Part shown: piece after piece, positions 41,404-53,800 of the stretch
How the letters are laid out: every line of letters begins with the position of its first letter
Numbering within the stretch: the stretch's first letter is position 1
Assembly: GCA_027625915.1 (NCBI GenBank)
Contig: JANTQA010000045.1
Span: 3,472,001-3,536,000 of the forward strand
Direction: 5' to 3'
Length of the DNA: 64,000 bases
Source of the DNA: Anaeramoeba flamelloides
Taxonomy: Eukaryota > Metamonada > Anaeramoebidae
Program-made: the position numbers and the translations under genes
Notes under the pieces: model-generated
Database searches by the model: none
What the model saw: only the letters and a program-made list of their open reading frames with translations
What the model was told of the DNA's origin: nothing

Positions 41404-43212
41404 ATGAATAGGCAATTTAAAAACCTTAAAAGAAGACAACTCCAAAAAATATGCAAAAAACATGGAATCAGAGCCAATATGAAAAACGTTGAAATGATTG
41501 AAGCACTTGAAACACTTTTCAAACCAAACTTAAACAACGATCAAACATGCAGTGAAAACGATGAGAATAATCTAAACAACCAAATGATTAGTCATGAAGA
41601 AGAAAATGAAAAGAACAACAAACAACTAAATCAAGAAAACATCAACTTGGATTCAATCGAAACTATTGAAGTCGAGGAGAAAGCCGAAAACATTGAAACC
41701 GAAACAGAAACTGAAACAAAAACAGAAACAGAAATCGAAATCGAAATCGAAATCGAAATCGAAACAGTAGAAGAATCAAAAATAAAAAACCAAAACAAAT
41801 TATTCAAGAACAACAAAGAAGAACATTTTGATAAATCCAATTTCACAAACGAAACTGAAAAAGAAGAACATGAAAAAGAAGAAAAAGAAGAAAAACAAAT
41901 TGATCAAAAGCCACAAAATAATTTGACAAATTGTAACGTATCGTCAGATTTATTTCTTTTCACAAACAAAACAAAACAACAAATTTTAATAAAGGACACC
42001 AAAAGAGAAGAACCCTTAAATTTTGAATACAAAACAATTTCTGCACTGGAAACAAACAAAAAAAAAGCGACAATTCAAAGCATCTTAATAACCGAAAAAG
42101 AACAAACAAACAAAAAGAAAAAAGGAAAATTAACAGGAAAAAGAACAGGAGTAAACCAAAGAAAAGTCCCAGGGAAGGGAAGGGTGAAAGGAAGAGGAAG
42201 AGGAAGAGGAAGAGGAAGAGGAAGAGGAAGAGGAAGAGGGCAAGTAAGGGGAAGAGGGCAAGTAAGGGGAAGAGGGCGAACAATAACTTCAGTAAAAGGA
42301 AGAGAACCCATAAGAAACATCAATTTAAAGAATGGAAAAGAAAAAGCAACAAATAAACCCAAGAGAAAAGAAAAAGGAAGAGGAAGAGGAAGAGGAAAGG
42401 TGAGAGGAAGAGGGGGGATAATGAAAAAAAGAATCAAAAAAGAACAAATAGCAAGTGAGAATAAAGAAAATATCGAAATAAAGAAAGGACTCAAAAGTGT
42501 TAAACTCGAAAAGAAAAATTTATTAAAATCAAATATTAAAAGACCAACTTTATATTTCAGGAAAATTCAAACGGAAAGAAAAACAAAACCTACAATGAGA
42601 AGGATTAAACACTACAACAAAGCACTGAAAACACAGACACCAAAACAAACACACAAAAAAAAAGCAATCAAAACAAACTTTCGACTTGAGAAAATGAGTT
42701 TACAAAAGAAAATGAAAAAGGCAACAGGAAACGAAAATAATTTTTTGAAAAAAATGGATAAAAAAGAAATTGAAGACATACAAAAGTCTCGAAGAAATAA
42801 TTTGTTAAAAAAAAATAAAAAGAAAAGACGAAAAGACACCAATAACATGAAAATTGAAAAGTCTCTAAATATCCTGAAAAAAAAGGATCGAGCAGTTCCA
42901 TCGAATCGACCAGGCAATAAAAAAAAATTAAAAAAAAAAATACCAAATTTTGAAAAAATCCATAATTCAATGTATAACAAACAAGAAGATTTAAGTGAGT
43001 ACAGAGAAAGAAAGAAAAAACAAATGACTCGATTTGTTAAAATAAACCCAAGACTAGCAGGATACCCAAAGAGTTGTAAAAAGCCCACACTCACAAACAG
43101 ACAATTCAACAACAAACGAAATTTACTGAAAAGCACACAAAAGAGTCTCCAAAGAAAATCAATTTTTGCTGACCGATCAAATAAGATCTCGACAGCAAAA
43201 AAACTTTTTTAA
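41404..43212 (+). CDS. NuSAP-like protein: SAP motif, RG repeats, NuSAP C-terminal motif
   Basis: Single-exon gene of 602 codons for a very basic protein likely to bind nucleic acid and microtubules. Residues 8-39 (LKRRQLQKICKKHGIRANMK and on to ALETLF) form a SAP-type helix pair, close in style to the N-terminus of animal NuSAP. Residues 514-544 (PNFEKIHNSMYNKQEDLSEY, then RERKKK) resemble the conserved PNFKKLHEAHF...YIERKKK segment of NuSAP. Between them lie ETET/EIEI repeats (about 99-122), an array of GR dipeptides with QVRGRG units (about 259-300 and 326-340), and a long Lys/Arg-rich part. The protein ends SNKISTAKKLF. The start is the first ATG of the frame, followed at once by the SAP helix. 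The NuSAP call comes from memory of the family and from motif order. The rest is too low in complexity to compare. Confidence 0.72.
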   Translation: MNRQFKNLKRRQLQKICKKHGIRANMKNVEMIEALETLFKPNLNNDQTCSENDENNLNNQMISHEEENEKNNKQLNQENINLDSIETIEVEEKAENIETETETETKTETEIEIEIEIEIETVEESKIKNQNKLFKNNKEEHFDKSNFTNETEKEEHEKEEKEEKQIDQKPQNNLTNCNVSSDLFLFTNKTKQQILIKDTKREEPLNFEYKTISALETNKKKATIQSILITEKEQTNKKKKGKLTGKRTGVNQRKVPGKGRVKGRGRGRGRGRGRGRGRGQVRGRGQVRGRGRTITSVKGREPIRNINLKNGKEKATNKPKRKEKGRGRGRGKVRGRGGIMKKRIKKEQIASENKENIEIKKGLKSVKLEKKNLLKSNIKRPTLYFRKIQTERKTKPTMRRIKHYNKALKTQTPKQTHKKKAIKTNFRLEKMSLQKKMKKATGNENNFLKKMDKKEIEDIQKSRRNNLLKKNKKKRRKDTNNMKIEKSLNILKKKDRAVPSNRPGNKKKLKKKIPNFEKIHNSMYNKQEDLSEYRERKKKQMTRFVKINPRLAGYPKSCKKPTLTNRQFNNKRNLLKSTQKSLQRKSIFADRSNKISTAKKLF

Positions 43213-44446
43213 TGAAATTATTTTATTTTTATTATCAAAGAAAAGGCCACTCCTTTCTCTTTTTTCCTTCATTTAAAATATTTTTCGAATTATTTTTTTT
43301 TTAAATTAAATTTTTATATTTTTTGATTTCTGATTGTCAAATAAAAATCTTCACAAAATTTAAATATATTTTGAGGAGTTAATTATTAATCAATAAAACA
43401 CACACATCCTTTATTTGTTAATCATTTTGTTTATTTATTCTTAAATGGCTTTGTTACAATTCAAAATTGTTACTAATTTAACCATCATTTCGAAAATCAG
43501 AAAAAAAAGAATTTTTTTAGCAGAGTGGATGATAAAAAATTTAAATATTTAGTTTAAAAGAACTAAAAACCTATCACATCTTAATTCACGAGTACTAGAT
43601 GCAGTTTTAACAATAATTACACCCACCCACCCCCTTACATAAACCGGTCACATAAACACAACAATGGAAAAAACTTGATTTTTTGATAGCACAAAAACAT
43701 AATTCAAATCAATTTCTAATGTGAATTGGTATAAACTCTTTTTCAGTCAAAGGTAACCAGTTTTATTGAGAGAAATAAAACAGATTCTATGAGTTTAATT
43801 CATTATTCTTCTCAAACTAAAATTTTCAATTTTTCGATTTAAATCATTTTTTCTCATTTTATAATTTTTTTTTTGTAATTATTTTTTGCTTTTTGTATTT
43901 CTTTTCTAATTTATATTATTTTTTTAAAAAATTAACCTGAAAAAAAAAAAAAAAATCCGTTTGAAAGCACAAATTAACATTAAGAAAAGAGAGTCTTTGT
44001 ATGTTCTTTTAAAATTCATACATTTACAATTAAAAAATCTTTTTGTTAACAATTTTAATTTCCTAAAGAAATTGAGAAATTTTGAACAAGACGCTCCAAT
44101 GAAAAGTGCCCAAAATTTTTTTTCACATTTTTTTTTTTTGAAATTTATGATTTGTTCACACTTTTCTTTTATGAATCTCAATCATAATCCGAAGTTTATT
44201 ATTTCTTGCCTTTCTGAACAATCGTAGTTTGGCTCATTCTTAAAAAAAAGTGATTTTTTCATTTTAGCCCCCCTTGAGCGAAATGGAGTTTATATATCTA
44301 TATAAGTTTCCATTTTTTACAAAATTCTAGTATTTTTTTAAAAATAACCAAAAAAAAAAAAAAGAATTAAACAATTAAAATAAAATGTTATGGAAAATAA
44401 AAGTGAAATTTATTAAAAAAATTAAATTAATAATAAATTTATCATT
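43213..44446. other. Intergenic region between convergent NuSAP-like and SIN3 genes
   Basis: No gene. Two short repeats were noticed: 43738-43870 (TTTTTCAGTCAAAGGTAACC, TTTAAATCATTTTTTCTCAT) resembles 45350-45480 in the SIN3 intron, and 43945-44090 (CAAATTAACATT, TTTGTTAACAATTTTAATTT, AAGAAATTGAG) resembles 59645-59765. Small overlapping frames at 43924-44227 on both strands fall in the second repeat and are not credible genes. Confidence 0.5.
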
Positions 44447-47400
44447 TTAATATTTATTTAAATTAATATTGTTTTCATGAATTCTCAAATTTTGTTTTGA
44501 TAATTTAATGCGATCACCATGGTAAACAATTGCTGTTTTCTCCCATAAATATGCCAATTTTTTTTTTATTTGTATTAAATATATATGCCTTTGCTTTAAA
44601 CGCTGACAAATAATCAACCCAGTTTCGAAAGGAGATGTAAGAAGTATTTGCAGTATCTTGTCTGTATTTTGATTATAAATCTGTTTTATTGATTTCTGGA
44701 ACAAACAATCCTTAATTAATTTTTTAACCAGGCTTTTTTTATTTAACTGTATATTACTGAGGATTTCTTTAATTTTTTTAATACTTCTTAAATTATTATT
44801 TAAAATAATATCCAATTCAACTCTTTGATTTTGACAAAAGTAAAAAAAATCATTAATTGGGGTACTTTCATTACTATCACCACCTTCTTCCTCTGAAAAG
44901 GTTGGGATACTTATCCAATCTAAATTTATTAGTTCATGGGTATTTTTATTTCTTTTGAGTATCGCATCCTATTTATTTTTTTTTTTTATAATTAATTAAA
45001 ATAATAATCATAATAGAAATTATATTCATATAAAATAAAAATTAATTTATCAATATTTTGTGTATCAAAAACAAGATCAAAAAAAAAAAAAAATATCGAA
45101 TTGTCTACCGAATAAAGAAAATTTTTGTAACATATTATAAACGTGTTGTAAAGGTGTTATAAATATTTAAAATGTTTAAAAACTTGATAAAATTTTATAA
45201 TAACAGCTTTTATAACATTTATGTTTGTTATAAAATTTGTAACATTTGTTATAATATGTTATAAGAATATTTTTTTTAAAAAAATACGGAAAAAATAATC
45301 ATATAAAAGGGAATTTTGTTTTAAAAAATGTTATATAAATGCTAAACCATTTTCAGTCAAAGGAACCCAGCCGTAGGGAGCGAATTAAATGTTTAAAGTG
45401 TTTGAATTGATTTTAGAAGAAAAAATTTATTTTGGAAATTTCAAAATTTAAATCATTTTTTCTCATTTTAGGTTTTTTTTATCTTGCATTTTTTTTTTTA
45501 ACCTAACTCAGTTGAAAAAACTTTTTTTATTGTATGATCAATGGCGACTGGGTAAAAACCTGTTATTCTAAGGTCACAGAAATAGTAAAAATGATTGTAG
45601 AGAAAATATATTTATTTCTATTGGGATTTTATTTGATCTTCAATTGAAGATCAAAATGAACAATGTTGTTTTTCTCAATAGTCACTAAGGATTTGAGTTT
45701 TTCTATTTTTAAGAAAATCTATTGTTTTTTTAGTTTTAATTTCAGATGAGTACCAACTATTCTTTGGTGTGTTTTATTCTTCTTAATTCTTATTTGCTCT
45801 TCAAAGGCCAATTATAAAAAATAATTGATATTTGAAAAAAATGCTTAGCCACTTTTACCGAAACAAAGTTTATATTTGAACACAAACTTTTTATTTGTAA
45901 AAATTAAAAGTATATAATTCTTGATCACTACCGATAAGAAAGAGATGAGAACACTAAAAAGTTTAGGATAGTACTTTAGCCACTGCGGAAAGATTTTGAG
46001 AAATCCTTAGGCTATTAGGAAAAGTTTTGAAAATTTTCAGATCTTCCAAATTTTGTGATTCAATTTGGGTAAAATAAGAAGTATTTTACGAATAAATTCA
46101 ACTTTAAAAATGCTATTTAAAGTTATTTTAGAAGAGTTTAATCATTGTTTTTGTACAATTTTTAATCTCATAAATCCCAAAAGAATGCCGCGCTCAAGGA
46201 TTTACGGAATTGGAAAATTAATTTGGTTCAAGGAACCCAATTACTTGTCCAATAGAAGACAATAAATAAAAAAAGGCCATCAAATTTCCCCTTAAAGTTC
46301 GGAAATTGAATGAATTCATTTTCTTTGTTTAAAAACAACGTCAAAAATCAAACAGCGTTTTTTGTTTTGGTTCAAAAGAAAACCAATCTCATTTTTATAA
46401 AAAAAAATTGATTTAGTCTCTTTTTTTCTTCAAAAAAAGAGAGAAGAGACCATTTATAGAAAAATTTCAAAAGGTGAAAAAATTAGAATTTACAAAATTT
46501 TGAAAAATTAAAAAAAATTAGATTTTTTTTTTTAACATCCAAGTCAAGAAATTTTTAGAGGAATGCACAAAATCATTCACTGTTAAGAACACACAACAGA
46601 TGGAGTTTTATGTTTGATACACTGGGATGTTTCTTAACAAGCGTGAAATAAAAGGGGGACTAGAGACTATTGAAAAGTTGGTCGATCTAGTTTGTCTTTG
46701 CGGGAATGTTAAATCAATTTTTATCCTTAATGGGAGAAAATCAAAAACTCGACTTCAATGTTTTTGATAACTAGGTTGTGAGAAAAAGATCCTTTGAAGA
46801 GCAAGTTCTTTCAAAGTACCATCGAAAAATAACAAATTGTGTTTTTACTTGTTTTTGTTTGTTTATTGTTTGTTTTTTTTGTTGTGTAGAGTTAGATCCT
46901 GAGTTTGCAAAAAATAAAGAGCATCTCATATTGTTTCATTTGTTCAAAAATCACCTTGTTATAATTATTCGTTTTGGATCCCCTTCCAGACTAAAAATAT
47001 TATATTGCTCTAGTGCTAAGATGATATTAATTGTATTTCTTTGAACTCCTCAATATCATCCTAGATCACTTCTAACAAGACCATATTTTTCGTTCTTCCA
47101 GACCAAAACTCGTAACATAACAAGGTGATTGTTTCCAAATCAAAGCAATAAAGACAGTTATAAAAAAAATTTTTTTAATGAGTGTATTTTAAAAATTTAA
47201 TCTTACCTCTTTTGGGATTTTTTTATATGAAGGTGAAATTGATTCTTGATTCTCTAAATTAAGAAAATCCCCTGTTTCGAATTGAGAATTATTTTGAATC
47301 GGTTCATTTTGTATATCATAATCATCATTATCAATGTGAAGATTGGGTGTAATATCTTTATTGTTCTTAAATTTTTCGAATAAATGATTAAATAATTTGG

Positions 47401-47823
47401 GGTTATTTAATTTCTTTTTAATTTGTAAAGACAAATTAATTAATTGTTCTTTTTGGATAATATTTTTGGAATAAAGACGAAACAATTTTAATAAATTTTC
47501 ATAATCCTTTTCATTTAAATTCTCCTTTAATTCTTTGAAAATCTGTTTTCTTGAAGGTGAACTTGTATTATTTTTTTGAGGAGTTGAAATCAAATTTTCC
47601 GATATATTATCATAATTCCTTTTTCTTGTAGAATTTATCTGCTCTTCATTATTATAACTCAGTGAGTTATTCACATTATCTTCATCTGTTGAAAATTGTT
47701 GTTGATCACCCTCAACACAAAATAAAGAAAATAATTCATTCCAAATTTTATCTTGTTCTAACTTGATTTCCTTTTCTGTTTTGAAATGTTTACTGTAGTT
47801 ATTAGCATTATTGTTGTTGTAGC

Positions 47824-47899
<76 letters not shown>

Positions 47900-50800
47900 G
47901 TTATTATTATTGTTAACATTATGGCTATTATTATTGTGATTATTATTTATATTAAATAATTTTTCATTTTCAGAAAAAAAATTATTTTGAAAAAAAGAAA
48001 AATTGTTAAAAGTTGTATTTTTATTTTTTTTTTGAATAAAATTTTCTTTAGGCTTATTTCCTGTTAATAAAATTGATGTTGATACAGGTGATATGGTATT
48101 TTGTAATTTTGATGTTGATATTGTTCCCAATGACGCATTTATTTCTGTTGTTGGTAATGTTTCCGAGGAATTTATGTTTCCGTTATTTAAATAATTATTA
48201 TTCAATTGATTTTTATTATTAATTTGGATTTGATTTTGATTACTTTTCAAAGACAAAATATTTTCATTTTGATAAATACCGTTTCCCTTTTTTAAATCGT
48301 TTAATGCACTTTCCAGAAAATCAACTCTTTCATTTAATAAAAAAAAATTCGAAAAAGTTTGAATAAGTTCAATTTTGTTTTCAAATAATAAGCAAATTTT
48401 ATTAAAAATCGTTTTTAAGGTAACTGCATCTTTTTTTTCTGTATTATGTGCTTTGATTATTTGTAAAAATTTCGTAAATTTTGATATACTTTGAGTATGG
48501 AAATGCTTACGAATTATTTTAATAATATTAAATGCCTGGGTTACATTGCTTTGAGGTTCAATCAGTTTCCCTGAATTATTTTCATAGTCATTAAAAAAAA
48601 ATTGAATATATTGATTGATAAGATCATTGTGCCCTTCTAATATATCTACAATTCTTCCTATCCTATTATAGGGCGATGCATAGATACGTTCATTTATGAA
48701 TGTTAAAAATTGTTCGTAACGCTCTTTAAAATAATGTTAGGTTATTATTTGTTTAAATAATCCAAATAGAATATAAAAATATATAAGAATATTTAGTTTT
48801 TTATTTTTATTTTATTTATAATTTTGATTACTTTATGCATTGAGGATGCAAGTTAGATTTTTTTTTTTTTATCTCAATCTGTTGTAATTGATTGGTAAAC
48901 TTTAAAAAAATTAAAAGAGAAATTATTAATAGTTAATTTGAACTTTTTAAAGAAAATTTCATTTTATAAAATTGATGTATTGTTTATTATTAACTTGTTT
49001 GATTTTTTAAAATATTTAATTTCCAATTAATAATTAAATTAATTTATTTACGACCATTGAAATGGCTTAATATCTTTTGATGGTTAGGATAGACCCCTTT
49101 TCTACAGAAAGAAACAAAACTGGTATGTATATCTAGCTAACAAGCCAATAGAACTATTCATTTTTTTTATCTTTCTTTTACCAGAATAGGACATAGAGCC
49201 AAATTTCATCAATAAATAGACCCATTAAATTAATTTATCATGTGTTGGACTTTAGTTAATTATTATTTTAAAAGCTCTGTTTTATTGATAATTAGTTATA
49301 AAATTTCATAAAATTTCTTAAAAAATAAGTAGAGGGACTATTTAATCTTTATAAAAAAATTGACAAACTTAGAAATATTATTAAATATCAGAATGTGCTC
49401 GAAGAAATCTTTTTTAATCTAATGAACTCCTCATGTTTTTTTTTTTTAATAACTAATAAATAAAATTAATATTTTGGAATTTACAGATGATAATAATAGC
49501 ATCGACTTTGACCCAATTGAAAATGAAGTTTATTAAAAATTTCTGAATTAAAATTCAAAAAATATTTAACAAATGGTTAATTACCCCTACTAAGAATAAT
49601 ATTGAGCACATTAAAAAAAAAAAGATCAATTTTTATTTATTCATAAAAAAAGGAAATGAAAGAGTAGATTTAAATTCGAGACCTATTTCTATTGATCAAA
49701 GTTTACCAAGATTATTTCTAAAAAGTGTAATTTAAACAAATTGAACCTTGTTGGGAATTTATTCATAAAGTACAATTTGACTTTTGAAAAAAATATGATA
49801 ATCATATTGCAATATTAAAATTTTTAAATGCTTATAATAAGATAAAATCAAATAATAATGTTAATAATAAAACATATAAAACTTTTATTAGAAACATTAA
49901 TATAGCTCAAAATATTTTATATATTTGGCTATAAAATAATTTGAAAAACCATCAAAAATAGTTTTTTAAATAAAATTATCAAAAATTTTTTATTAAAATA
50001 TTATTAAGGAGAAGGGATTGGTATATTCAAAAGAGATCCTTTATCACCAATTTTGTTTGTTATAATTTCACATTTCCACCTATTAAAAAATATACCATGA
50101 ACTGACCGTTGTCAAATGTTTGTAGATGATTTAATCTTAATTATAAAAGGAAAAAAAAAAATTATTTTAATGAAAAAGTAAATTTGCTTTATGAAATTAT
50201 TATTGAATTTGGATTAAAGTCTAAATAAAGATAAAATAACCATACCAAAAGATATAAAAAAGATTAAATATTTGGGTATTTACTTGGATAAAATTTCTCA
50301 TATGGTTTATAATTTAACAAAAAAAAAGTAACATATAATGGTGTTTATTGGCTTGATTTAGAAACAATCACCTTGTTATGTTACGAGTTTGTTCTGGAAG
50401 AACGAGAAATATGATATTGTTCGAAGTGATATAAGATGATATTGAGAAGTTCAGAAGAACGAAGATTAATATCATCTTGGCACTAGAACAATATCATATT
50501 TTGAGTCTGGAAGGTGATCCAAAACAAGGAAATATAACAATGGGATTTTTGAACAAATGAAACAATATGAGTTGCTATGTATTTTTTCCAACTCAGGATC
50601 TAACTCGACAGAACAAAAAACAAACCAAACAAAAACAAAAAAAAACTAATTTCTTATTTTTCAATGGTACTTTGAAGAACAAGTTCTTCAAGGTATCTTT
50701 TTCTTCCAATGGAGTTATATGAAAACATTGAAGTTAAATTTTACATTTTTATAATTGGAGACAAAAGTTTTTTTAAATTTTATTGAGAAACAAACTAGAT

Positions 50801-53800
50801 CATCCAACTTTTCAATGAGATCTATTTCCTCTTTTATTCCCCGTTTGTCAGCCAATTCCCAAAAAAGTTCAAACATAAAAACCTGCGTGTACCTGGTGTT
50901 CTGAACAATGAATGATTTTGGTGATTGCTCTTAAAATTTCTTGACTTGTCGTAGTTAAAAAAAAATGTTTTTATAGTTTTTTTTTTTCTTTAATGATGAT
51001 TTGTTTTTTTCTCCTTTTGAAACTCTACTTATTAATGGTCTCTTCTCTCTTTTTTTCGAAGAAAAAAGAGACTAAACAATTTATTTTTTTTTAAAAATGA
51101 GATTGATTTCATTCTAACCAAAATCAAAAACCATGTTTGGTTTTCGACATTCTTTTTAATCATTAAATGGAATTTATTCCATTTGCAAGCAGTAAACATT
51201 AAATAATGGCCTTTTTTTTTGAACTCTATTTGAACTAATAATTTGGTTTTTTGGCAAAATTATGTGCTTCAAATAGATTAATAAGTTGAAACGGGCGATC
51301 TTTTGGGATTTATGAGATTAACAACGTCGCAAAAAAATTAGTTAAAGTGTTCTAAAATAACTTTTAATAACATTTCTACAGAGCAATTTATTAGTAAAAT
51401 ACAAATTATTTCACCCAATTAGAATTCCAAAAACGAAAGATTTGAAAATTTTCCAAATTTGCATAATAACTAAATGATTTCCCAAAATATTTACACGTTA
51501 ACTACAGTTACTATACTGAACTTTTTTTGAGAAACAATCACTTTCTTATCTGTATTTGTTAAAATTTATTTAGTTACAATTTTCTCAAATAAAATGTTTG
51601 AGTTTTAAAAAAAAAAAAATAGTAATTATATTCAATTATTTAATAACAATTCCTTGAAATTTAGATGTTGTAGCATTCGGGTTAAGTTAATTAGCACACA
51701 TGTTAGAAATTTTTAATTATGAAATAAATACTTTAAATTATTCAAATTCTTGGATTAATCCACATATTATAGTAATATGTAAAATAAACAGAAACACGCT
51801 AATTCTCATTTACAAAACAGAATTTAAAACTCGAAAATATGAAAATTTCAATAAAGAAAAAAAATTTAAATTCAAAAATAAATTGAAAAATTTAATTTTT
51901 CCTTATTTAGAAAAATGAATAAAATTTGATCAAAAAAAAAATAATAAACTTTTTTGGAATTCAAAAGATTTAAATGAATTGAAAAAAGACATTTACAATT
52001 ACACATATAATGAATTGTTGAAGTCCTATGAGTTGGAAGTGTTGTTAGGGTTTTCAGAGTTTTGAACAAATAGGGTAAAATCAAAGATTTTGCTGGATTC
52101 TTTTGAATTTTAGAAAAACACTTTAAGACTTTTTTGATTTGAGAAAAAGAAAATTTCTTGAATTTTCTTTTCATTTCTCAAATCATAAAAAAAAAATTTG
52201 AAAGTTTTCTTAAGGTTTTTTTTTAAATTTTGTTTTGATTGGAAATTAAATATACTTTCTAAACAAAAAACATAAACATTGGTAAAAATCGGAGTTAGTT
52301 TTTTTTTAATTATTTTGAATTCTGGTAAAAAGATTTGTTAGTTTATTTATTTTTTATTTTTTTTAATTAATTTGAGTTCTGGAAAACCATTGTTATCTTT
52401 TTTTTTTAATTAGAGAAAAAGAAAATTTCTTGAATTTTCTTTTTATTTCTCAAATCATTAAAAAATCTTTTGAAAGTTTTCTTTAGGGTTTTTTTAATTT
52501 TTGTTTTGATTGAAAAATAAATATATTTTCTAAATAAAAACAAATATCAAAAAAAAAAAAACACCGTTAACTTTTCCAGAATTTAAAAGAATTGAGTAAA
52601 ATCTTTTTTTTCCCTAATTCTTTTGAATTCTGGAAAAATCTAGGCAAGCCTAGGCCACTTTTCGTTAGGCTTTTTTTAATTTAAAAGAACCGAGTAAAAT
52701 ATATAGATTTAACTCTATTCTTTAGAATCCTGGAAAATCTCTGACATTGAGCGTTTCTCATTACAGTCAGTTTCAAATTTAAGACACAAACTTTCACCGA
52801 AATTTAAGGCACAAAAAAATCTCAAATAAAGGGAAAAAATTTGGAATTTTTTTTTTACAAATTATTTTACTAGAATCTGAATTTTGTGCCTTAATTAGAG
52901 ATTTTTATGTGCCTTAAATTTGGTTGAAAGTTTGTGTCCTAAAAGTGGAACTGACTGTAGTGATTGTTTTTTCCATATTTCAGTTTTATTAAATAAGTGC
53001 AGCATTTTCAGTACTATTAGTTATTCTCTATTAAAGCCCTAGTCACAGTATAAAAGCAAAAAATGTACATTTTTTTGTCATTTTTTTCAATCACCTTTTT
53101 CAAAAACCCCATAAACAAAAGGTTGCCTGAAATGTCAAAATGATTACTATACAAACCAACCAAACACTTGGTTCAAAACTATAACTTAAAGATATTCCAA
53201 AAAAGTTAATTTAAAACAAATTACAAAAAAAAAATGGACATTTTTTGCTTTTATAAAGGTACTAGGACTTTAAAGCAAAGACCCCAAAGTTTAGTTCGTC
53301 GGAAATTCATTTTCAAACACATCTAAAAAATCTTGCACTTAAAAACACATTTTTTTCTCGATCAGAGACTTTTAAAAATTGTAGACTTCTAACAACAATA
53401 AATGCAATAGCCTGGGGGGTTTTTAAGTTATGGGATGTTGATTGTATTGTTAATAAACTTTATTACCAATGTATGAAATGATAATTGAATTAATGATTTG
53501 ATCTTGCTCAAGATTGTTAATTTTGATTTTTTCTTTTCAAATGAAGTGTAAATAGTGATAAATTAATTTTTTAAATGTTTTTTTTAAATGGTGATCCTTT
53601 TCCATTCTGCTCTCAAGAGAGAGGAAATTTGTCAGTGCATTTGATGTGTCTTGTAACACTCTATTCTTTTTCAAATAGAAAGGAAGTGGTTTGGGGAAAA
53701 GACAGACATTTGGGAATCGAAAATACTTTAACCCTAAAAAAAACCACAACCTTTCTTTTTCACATACAACAAAAGGTTACTGAGAACACTAAATGCACTT

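Noticed and set aside
41631-43136. Minus-strand frames rich in Leu, Phe and Pro under the NuSAP-like gene
   Set aside because: Complement of Lys/Arg and GR repeats in the real coding strand.
47826-47900. Regular repeat that could be taken for an array such as CRISPR
   Set aside because: It is a pure trinucleotide run coding for Asn within SIN3.
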